Source of the DNA: GCA-003244245 sp050699975
Lineage (GTDB): Bacteria; Actinomycetota; Actinomycetes; Mycobacteriales; Pseudonocardiaceae
Length of the DNA: 64,000 bases
NCBI GenBank assembly: GCA_050699975.1
Contig: JBOHGH010000002.1
Span: forward strand, 1-64,000
Direction: 5' to 3'
The notes beneath the pieces are model-generated. The model ran no database searches, had not been told where the DNA came from, and saw only the letters and a list, made by a program, of their open reading frames with translations. Within the stretch, counting starts at the first letter, position 1; every line of letters starts with the position of its first letter. The position numbers were made by a program, and so were the translations under genes. Shown in pieces: positions 58,620 to 64,000 of this stretch.

Positions 58620-60455
58620 ATGGGGCACTACAAGAGCAATCTCCGCGACCTCGAGTTCAACCTCTTCGAGGTGTTCCGGGTGCAAGAGCTGATGGGCGTC
58701 GGCCCGTTCGCGGAGATGGACCGCGACACCGCGCACGAGGTCCTCACCGAGCTCGACCGGCTGGCCCGCGGGCCACTGTCGGAGTCCTTCGCCGAATCCG
58801 ACCGCAACCCACCGATGTTCAACCCCGACGCACACACCGTCGAACTCCCCGCGGCATTCAAGAAGTCCTTCCGGGCGCTCGCCGACGGCGAGTGGTACCG
58901 GCTGGATCTGCCGACCGAACTGGGCGGCTACGGTGCGCCGGCGACGCTGCGCTGGGCCGGTTCGGAGCTGATGCTGGGCGCCAACCCGGCGGCGTTCATG
59001 TACTCGGGCGGCCCCAACATGGCCCGGGTAATACACAACGAGGGCACCGCAGAACAGCAGCGCTGGGCCCAAGTAATGATCGACCGGGGCTGGGGCTCCA
59101 CCATGGTCCTCACCGAACCCGACGCCGGGTCGGACGTAGGCGCCGGGCGCACCAAGGCCATCCCGCAGCCCGACGGTTCGTGGCACATCGAGGGCGTGAA
59201 GCGTTTCATCACCTCGGCCGAGCACGATCTGACCGAGAACATCATGCACATGGTGCTCGCCAGGCCACAGCGGCCTGGGATGGACACGGTGCCCGGCACC
59301 AAGGGTCTGTCGCTGTTCCTGGTCCCGAAGTGCCGCTTCGACACCGACACCGGTGAGCTCGGCGAACGCAACGGTGTCTTCGTCACGGGCCTCGAACACA
59401 AGATGGGCATCAAGGTGTCCACCACCTGCGAGCTCACCTTCGGCGGGCACGGGACGCCGGCGGTCGGCTGGCTGCTCGGTGATGTGCACAACGGGATCGC
59501 GCAGATGTTCCAGGTGATCGAGTACGCCCGGATGATGGTCGGCACCAAAGCCATCGCGACACTGTCCACCGGCTACCTCAACGCGCTGGAATACGCCAAA
59601 GAGCGTGTGCAGGGCGCTGACATCACGCAGATGCGCGACAAGAGCGCGCCGCGGGTGACGATCACCCACCACCCCGACGTCCGCCGGATGCTGATGCTGC
59701 AGAAGGCCTACGCCGAGGGTCTGCGCGCGTTGTACCTCTACACCGCGACCTACCAGGACACCGTGGAGTTGGGCAGGGACGAGGACGGGGTGGCCGCGCG
59801 GGTCAACGATCTGCTGCTGCCCGTCGTCAAGGGCGTCGGCTCCGAGCGGGCCTATGAGATGCTCACGCTGTCGCTGCAGACCCTGGGCGGGTCCGGCTTC
59901 CTGCAGGACTATCCCATCGAGCAGTACATCCGCGACGCCAAGATCGACAGCCTGTACGAGGGAACCACGGCCATCCAGTCTCAGGACTTCTTCTTCCGCA
60001 AGATCGTCCGGGATCGGGGCCAGGCGATCGGGCACCTCAACAGTGAGATTCAGGCATTCCTGGACACCGCCAGCGGCAACGGCCGGCTCAAGGAGGAGCG
60101 GGCGTTGCTGGCGACCGCGCTGGGTGACCTGCAGGCGATGCTCGGAGCCATGATCGGCTTCCTGACCTCGGCCCAGAAGGATCCGCGCAACATCTACAAG
60201 GTCGCCCAGCAGACCGTGCGCTTCCTGATGAGCACCGGCGACGTGCTGATCGGCTGGCTGCTGTTGCGCCAGGCCGAGGTGGCCCTGGCCGCTCTGGACG
60301 GCGAGGTGACCGCGAAGGACCAGGCGTTCTACCAGGGCAAGGTCGCAGCAGCGAGTTTCTTCGCCCGCAACATCCTCCCCGAACTCACCACCCACCGCAC
60401 CATCGTCGAATCAACCGACAACGCCCTCATGGACGTCCCCGAAGCTGCCTTCTGA
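58620..60455 (+). CDS. fadE5: Acyl-CoA dehydrogenase FadE5
   Basis: The 611-aa product matches mycobacterial FadE5 in length and in sequence blocks: HYKSNLRDLEFNLFEVF at the start, MVLTEPDAGSDVGAGRTKA, GVKRFITSAEHDLTENIMH, the C-terminal SLYEGTTAIQSQDFFFRKI with the catalytic Glu, and an end VPEAAF. The extra C-terminal domain is typical of this broad-range, long-chain enzyme of beta-oxidation. GAGGG precedes the ATG. A GTTACC...GGTAAT palindrome at about 58553-58568 near the promoter may be a fatty-acid regulator site. Confidence 0.95.
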   Translation: MGHYKSNLRDLEFNLFEVFRVQELMGVGPFAEMDRDTAHEVLTELDRLARGPLSESFAESDRNPPMFNPDAHTVELPAAFKKSFRALADGEWYRLDLPTELGGYGAPATLRWAGSELMLGANPAAFMYSGGPNMARVIHNEGTAEQQRWAQVMIDRGWGSTMVLTEPDAGSDVGAGRTKAIPQPDGSWHIEGVKRFITSAEHDLTENIMHMVLARPQRPGMDTVPGTKGLSLFLVPKCRFDTDTGELGERNGVFVTGLEHKMGIKVSTTCELTFGGHGTPAVGWLLGDVHNGIAQMFQVIEYARMMVGTKAIATLSTGYLNALEYAKERVQGADITQMRDKSAPRVTITHHPDVRRMLMLQKAYAEGLRALYLYTATYQDTVELGRDEDGVAARVNDLLLPVVKGVGSERAYEMLTLSLQTLGGSGFLQDYPIEQYIRDAKIDSLYEGTTAIQSQDFFFRKIVRDRGQAIGHLNSEIQAFLDTASGNGRLKEERALLATALGDLQAMLGAMIGFLTSAQKDPRNIYKVAQQTVRFLMSTGDVLIGWLLLRQAEVALAALDGEVTAKDQAFYQGKVAAASFFARNILPELTTHRTIVESTDNALMDVPEAAF

Positions 60456-60519
60456 CGCATTCAGCGGGCTCAGCGGGGTTATCAGGCACCGAATAACCCC
60501 GCTGAGCCCGCTGAATGCG
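60456..60519. terminator. Perfect 27-bp palindrome after fadE5
   Basis: Arms 60456-60482 and 60493-60519 are fully complementary with a 10-nt loop. It begins directly after the fadE5 stop and precedes the end of the convergent VanW gene, so it can serve both. The arm shares CGCATTCAGCGGGCTC with the hairpin at 31353. Confidence 0.85.
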
Positions 60520-60535
60520 GATGGGGTGCGGGAGG

Positions 60536-62440
60536 TTAGGCGCAGATGACGTGGGGGGCTGGGTCGTAGACGACCTTGCGGGTGCGGCGGCTGGTCTCGG
60601 CTTTGGTGTTGGCGTCGCGGGTTACGCGGGTGTCGGTCACGGTGAAACCTTGTGAGCCGCGACTGTTCTTGCATGGCTGACCGTGGATGGTCTGTGTGGT
60701 CGGCTCGGTGAGGTTGGTACGCGGTCCAGTGATCGACTCGACGTCGACGTGTTTCGTACCCCAGAACGTCACCGTGATCGAGGTCGGGGTCCAGGCTGTC
60801 TGGATGAGGATGCCGGTAGGGGAGTCGTCGCGGAACTTGACGTCGATGGCGCCCTCGAACACGGTGGCCTCACGGGCCGCTGGGTAGCGGCTGATGTAGT
60901 AGCTGTGCTCCTTGTGCTCGATGTCGGTCATGCCCGCGAAGTACGAGGCGTTGTAGATCGTGGTGGCGAACTGGGATATGCCACCGCCGATACCCCGGCC
61001 GGGTCGACCATGGTCGATGATGCCGGCCTCCACGTACCCGGCGGCGGCGTTGCGCGGGCCGGTGTGGCCGTTGAGACTGAACGTCTGCCCTGGTCGCACT
61101 ATCGCACCGTTGACCTGCTCGGCGACGCGACGGATGTTCTGCCCGGAGTCGGTGGCGAACCCGCTGGTGGTGAAGGTGCTGATCTGGGTGGTGATTCCCA
61201 GCGCGTGGGCCTGCTCAGTGCTCAGTTTCGGAGGCTGGCTGACGTAGCTGGCCGCGAGGATTCGTTCTCCCCCGGAGATGTGCAGCACGTCAAGCAGCGG
61301 ACGCAGGCTGGCGGCCCAGTCGATGTCCCGACCATCAACCGAGGGCAGCACCACCGGTGCGCCGCCCTGGATCAGGATCTGGGCGTCCTTACCTGGTCGC
61401 TTCGTCGAGGCGAGCTGCGGGTCCAGCGCGGCGATCACCATGGGCTCGTCGATGGTGGTGGTCAGGCCACCCCCGCCGTCCGGGGCGAACCGCAGCGCCG
61501 CCGCGACGACCTCCGGCTTGAGCACGGCGTTGTCCCCGTCGCCGGTGACGGTGACGGGGCCGGATACCGCCGGCTCGACGATGTCGCTCAGCGCTGCCCG
61601 GACTCCGTCGGCGGTGGTTGTCACCGGCAGCGCCGCGACCGGGGCAGCCACGGTGCCGCCGCGGACCCAGACATCGAGCAGCATGTCAGTGGTAGCGGGG
61701 ACGTCGAGCCGCTGGCCAGGCTTCGGGTCGACCGGGATCGGCCGCGCGTCTTCGAAGCGGATGGTGCCCTCGACGGGTTCCCGGTCGGTCTGGGTGCGTA
61801 GCCCCTCCAGCGCCGCTGTCAGGGCCGCCCGGTTACCTGTGGTCATCACGCCGACCTCGCGGGTCCGCCACGTCGAGGCCAGCCGGGTCCATGGGTTGAG
61901 TGGCTGTGCGCCGGCCTGGTCGAGCGTGCCGGGCCAGTTCAACGTGAGACCAGCTCGCACCGGGTCCAGGGTGGTGTTGACGTCACCCGCACGCAGTGCG
62001 ATCGGGTGGTTCAGCCGCGGTTCGAGCCGCTCACGGAGCCGCTGTTCGGCCGCGGTGCGTTGCATCCCGCCGACGTCGACCCCCGCGACGGTGACGCCGC
62101 GTGGCACGTCATCACGGGACATCGCCAGATCAATGCCGTAGATCAACGTAAGCAGCCCGAGCGCCACGACCACGGCGATCCCACCGCGGCGCAATGCCCC
62201 ACCGCGGTTCCCGGGGTCGTCATCACGCGTTTCGTCCCACTGCGGCAACAGCTGACCTTCGACGGTGGGCGGATCGGGAGACCAGCCCGCTGCCTCGGGG
62301 GTCTCCGGGATCTCATCGGTGTCGTCGGTCCGCGTCGCCCCGCCGAACCAGGACCATGTCGCGGGTTGTGCCGGCCTGTCGGGCACCGCACCTCTTCCCG
62401 TCGACGAGCTGGTACGCCAGTTGGCACCGGTCTCTGTCAT
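60536..62440 (-). CDS. VanW-family membrane-anchored peptidoglycan-binding protein
   Basis: The 634-aa product has a cytoplasmic N-terminus, one membrane helix (GIAVVVALGLLTLIYGIDLA), two PG-binding-4-type domains (VPRGVTVAGVDVGGMQRTAA, AEQRLRERLEPRL) and a C-terminal VanW domain (FSLNGHTGPRNAAAGYVEAG, GRPGRGIGGGISQFATTIYN, EHKEHSYYISRYPA). It is probably involved in cell-wall assembly on the outer face. The start at 62440 is 7 nt after the GroES-like gene stop, with no ribosome site, so the two are translationally linked. Length is normal for the family. Confidence 0.9.
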   Translation of the reverse strand: MTETGANWRTSSSTGRGAVPDRPAQPATWSWFGGATRTDDTDEIPETPEAAGWSPDPPTVEGQLLPQWDETRDDDPGNRGGALRRGGIAVVVALGLLTLIYGIDLAMSRDDVPRGVTVAGVDVGGMQRTAAEQRLRERLEPRLNHPIALRAGDVNTTLDPVRAGLTLNWPGTLDQAGAQPLNPWTRLASTWRTREVGVMTTGNRAALTAALEGLRTQTDREPVEGTIRFEDARPIPVDPKPGQRLDVPATTDMLLDVWVRGGTVAAPVAALPVTTTADGVRAALSDIVEPAVSGPVTVTGDGDNAVLKPEVVAAALRFAPDGGGGLTTTIDEPMVIAALDPQLASTKRPGKDAQILIQGGAPVVLPSVDGRDIDWAASLRPLLDVLHISGGERILAASYVSQPPKLSTEQAHALGITTQISTFTTSGFATDSGQNIRRVAEQVNGAIVRPGQTFSLNGHTGPRNAAAGYVEAGIIDHGRPGRGIGGGISQFATTIYNASYFAGMTDIEHKEHSYYISRYPAAREATVFEGAIDVKFRDDSPTGILIQTAWTPTSITVTFWGTKHVDVESITGPRTNLTEPTTQTIHGQPCKNSRGSQGFTVTDTRVTRDANTKAETSRRTRKVVYDPAPHVICA

Positions 62441-62447
62441 GTTGACG

Positions 62448-62768
62448 TCACAGGTAGAGCCCGGTTCCATGTTCGGTGCGCTCGCTGGCAACGGCTTGCA
62501 GGTCCCGCTCCCGCACCACCAGGTAAGCGCGCCCGCGCACCTCGAACTCGTACTGATCCTCGGGGTTGAACAGCACCCGGTCGCCCACCGCGACGGTGCG
62601 GACGTGGTTACCGATCCCGTACACCTCGCCCCACGACAACCGCTTGGCCATCTGCGCCGTCGCCGGGATGAGGATCCCACCGCTGCTCCGGCGCTCGCCT
62701 TCCTCGCCCACGAGGCGCACCATCACGCGGTCGTGAAGCATCTGGATTTCGAGCTTGCTGTCGGACAC
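62448..62768 (-). CDS. GroES/Cpn10-like protein
   Basis: The 106-aa product has the Cpn10 fold pattern: IQMLHDRVMVRLVGEEGERR, SSGGILIPATAQMAKRLSWG, HVRTVAVGDRVLFNPEDQYE, FEVRGRAYLVVRERDLQAV. The mobile loop (GERRSSGGILIPA) is kept. It is probably a second co-chaperonin, or an unrelated protein of this fold, since no groEL is adjacent. GTG 62768 has TACCCT 7 nt upstream and no ribosome site. It forms an operon with the VanW gene. Confidence 0.8.
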   Translation of the reverse strand: MSDSKLEIQMLHDRVMVRLVGEEGERRSSGGILIPATAQMAKRLSWGEVYGIGNHVRTVAVGDRVLFNPEDQYEFEVRGRAYLVVRERDLQAVASERTEHGTGLYL

Positions 62769-62775
62769 GGCGCCG

Positions 62776-62781
62776 AGGGTA
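62776..62781 (-). promoter_or_regulatory. -10 box for the GroES-like gene
   Basis: TACCCT on the minus strand ends 7 nt before the GTG at 62768, suggesting leaderless expression. Confidence 0.5.
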
Positions 62782-62867
62782 GTGCCCCCGTCCGCGCTGC
62801 TAGCTGCGGCCCGCACCACCGGGTCCAGCCCAGGAGCGCCCAGCTAGGAGGCCAAGACAGAGGAAGG

Positions 62868-62910
62868 CCCCGTGAGGCTGCCGGGTCGGGGGTCCAACAG
62901 CATCACGGGG
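62868..62910 (-). terminator. 13-bp hairpin downstream of the ATPase gene
   Basis: CCCCGTGAGGCTG (62868-62880) pairs with 62898-62910 with one mismatch. It lies just after the ATPase gene stop (minus strand) and before the GroES promoter, so it probably ends the ATPase transcript. Confidence 0.6.
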
Positions 62911-62990
62911 CTAACACTGTCATCGCTACCCGCCGCGAGACTGTTACAGCCTCTGCTGAGCTTCCCGGGATTCACTCGTTCGGGGGGCGA

Positions 62991-64000
62991 TCACATGGCC
63001 GGCCTGCCGAGCAGGAAGCGCCCGAAGTGCGGGACGGTGAACGCGATCTGCCCACGTTCCCCGGAGTAGACCAGCCCCTTCTTGAGCAGGCTGTCCCGGG
63101 CCGGGGACAGCGAGGAGGCCCGGCGGCCGAGCTGGTCAGCCACCTGGGTGGTGCCGACCGGCTCGTCGCGGCCACCGGTGAGCTCGGCCATCGACTGCAG
63201 GTACTCCCGCTCGGCCGGGGTGGCCCGCTCGAACCGCGATCCGAAGAACCCGACGGCGAGTTCGCCCTCGGCGTCGGGAGCGGCCACCTGGACGTCGAGG
63301 ATCCCGATCGGCGACGACGGGGCGGCGTCCCACGCGGCCTTGCCGTATGCCTGCACGAAATAGGGGTAGCCGCCGGAGGTCTCGAACAGCGTGTCCAGCG
63401 CGTCTCGGGTGATCTCGGCGTGCTCCCGCTCGATCGGCGCAACCACCGCGCGGTCGGCGTCGGCACGGTCCAGCCGATCGATCCGCAGGTAGCGGAACAA
63501 CCGCTCGGAGTAGGACTTCGACGCGCTGAGCACCGCCGGCAGGTGCGGTAACCCCGCGCCGACCACCACCAGCGGCGCGCCGGACTGGGACAGCTCGTGG
63601 CACGCGGCGCACAGTGCCGAGACGTCGTCGGGCGCCACGTCCTGCATCTCGTCGATCAGCAGCGCCACCCCGGTGCCGATGTCGGCGGCCAGTTCGGCGA
63701 CCTCGGTGAACAGCTCGACCAGGTCGATCTCGATGTCCCCCGAGTCGGCCCGGCCCGCCACGATCGGCGCGTCGATGCCCGGCTGCCACCGGTCCCGCAG
63801 CTTGGCGTCGCTGGGTGCGGCGCGCAGGGCGAAGGCTTTGAGCACCCCGAGCACCTCCTCGACCCGGTCCGGAGCCCGGTGGCGCAACGCCAGATCACGC
63901 ACCGCCCGGTGCAGCGCGGCCGACAGCGGGCGGCGTAGCCCGCCGTCGGGCCGGGCCTCGACCTTGCCGGCACCCCAGCCGCGGCGCATCGCCATCGACC
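62991..64000 (-). CDS. AAA ATPase with winged-helix C-terminus, 5' end beyond window
   Basis: About 335 residues are in the window. Visible are a Walker-B-like LLIDEMQDVAPDD, sensor-1 APLVVVGAGLPHLPAVLS, sensor-2-like FETSGGYPYFVQAYGKAAWD and a C-terminal winged helix (EYLQSMAELTGG, TQVADQLGRRASSLSPARDS, LLKKGLVYSGERGQIAFTVP). The Walker A loop is missing and must lie beyond 64000. This architecture is seen in Orc1/Cdc6-like ATPases of unknown role in actinobacteria. An ATG exists near the edge (63995), but the domain order shows the gene begins further upstream. Confidence 0.8.
   Translation of the reverse strand, partial: SMAMRRGWGAGKVEARPDGGLRRPLSAALHRAVRDLALRHRAPDRVEEVLGVLKAFALRAAPSDAKLRDRWQPGIDAPIVAGRADSGDIEIDLVELFTEVAELAADIGTGVALLIDEMQDVAPDDVSALCAACHELSQSGAPLVVVGAGLPHLPAVLSASKSYSERLFRYLRIDRLDRADADRAVVAPIEREHAEITRDALDTLFETSGGYPYFVQAYGKAAWDAAPSSPIGILDVQVAAPDAEGELAVGFFGSRFERATPAEREYLQSMAELTGGRDEPVGTTQVADQLGRRASSLSPARDSLLKKGLVYSGERGQIAFTVPHFGRFLLGRPAM

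Noticed and set aside
58578..60395. A 605-codon open frame antisense to fadE5
   Set aside because: It mirrors fadE5 codon for codon, as high-GC genes leave long antisense frames. Composition is His/Gln/Arg-rich and no domain is present.
1..64000. tRNA, rRNA, CRISPR array, prophage or complete insertion sequence
   Set aside because: I looked for tRNA cloverleaf ends, regular spacer arrays, integrases and transposases on both strands and saw none that I could support. A covariance or profile search could still find a small RNA.

Overview
The window is high-GC DNA with GTG and TTG starts, many 4-nt ATGA/GTGA gene overlaps, TetR/ECF/XRE-DUF397 regulators, a MEDS-HATPase protein, an SsgA-like protein and mycobacterial-style fadE5 and accA1-accD1 genes. 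This points to a filamentous or sporulating actinomycete, most likely Pseudonocardiales (inference from gene content; no rRNA or tRNA gene was recognised). At least nine starts lack a Shine-Dalgarno sequence and instead have a TANNNT -10 box 6 or 7 nt upstream, so leaderless transcription appears common.

Layout. 1-1.6 kb is decayed DNA with repeats. 1.6-10.7 kb holds a DUF234 ATPase, a CcdA/TlpA thiol-redox pair, a Crp-like regulator, truncated ATP-binding and Uma2 remnants, two nuclease genes, a VapBC module and an acyl-CoA dehydrogenase. 10.8-15 kb is an accD1-accA1-acyl-CoA dehydrogenase operon divergent from a TetR gene, with a doubled operator between them. 15-17.5 kb has small hypothetical and zinc-ribbon genes and an ADP-ribosylglycohydrolase. 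17.6-22.8 kb is a divergent cluster: a TPR-type HTH regulator plus an imine-reductase-like oxidoreductase to the left, and an unknown protein, a radical SAM/SPASM enzyme, a 42-aa Cys-containing peptide and a GNAT acetyltransferase to the right. This looks like a RiPP cassette.

22.9-30.8 kb is a type I restriction-modification operon (hsdR-hsdS-hsdM) with a half-length HsdS and a fourth gene that fuses a GmrSD-like DUF262/HNH nuclease to an alkyltransferase-like domain. 31-41 kb is mostly housekeeping: DoxX-like protein, SLT lytic transglycosylase, truncated MerR gene with an intact MerR-type promoter, PIG-L deacetylase, hydrolase, hrpA carrying an in-frame repeat insertion, and an acyl-CoA dehydrogenase. 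41-47.8 kb is an accessory block: SsgA-like protein, a dead vapC, an antitoxin-like/unknown gene pair, and a DUF4062 + NB-ARC-TPR module behind XRE/DUF397 genes. 47.8-49.9 kb is an alkylation-repair operon (ECF sigma, domain-permuted Ada/MGMT, 2OG-Fe(II) oxygenase). 50-64 kb carries NmrA-like, cutA, hyuA-hyuB beside a broken D-glutamate cyclase-type gene, a secreted beta-helix protein, DUF4383, fadE5, VanW, a GroES-like protein and a partial ATPase.

Three groups look like defence or accessory systems: the type I RM-GmrSD/ATL operon, the DUF4062/NB-ARC module, and the two toxin-antitoxin-like pairs. Several dispersed short repeats (a 22-nt tandem unit, a long palindromic terminator family, and an unnamed repeat at both ends of the window) and at least six gene remnants show continuing small-scale rearrangement.
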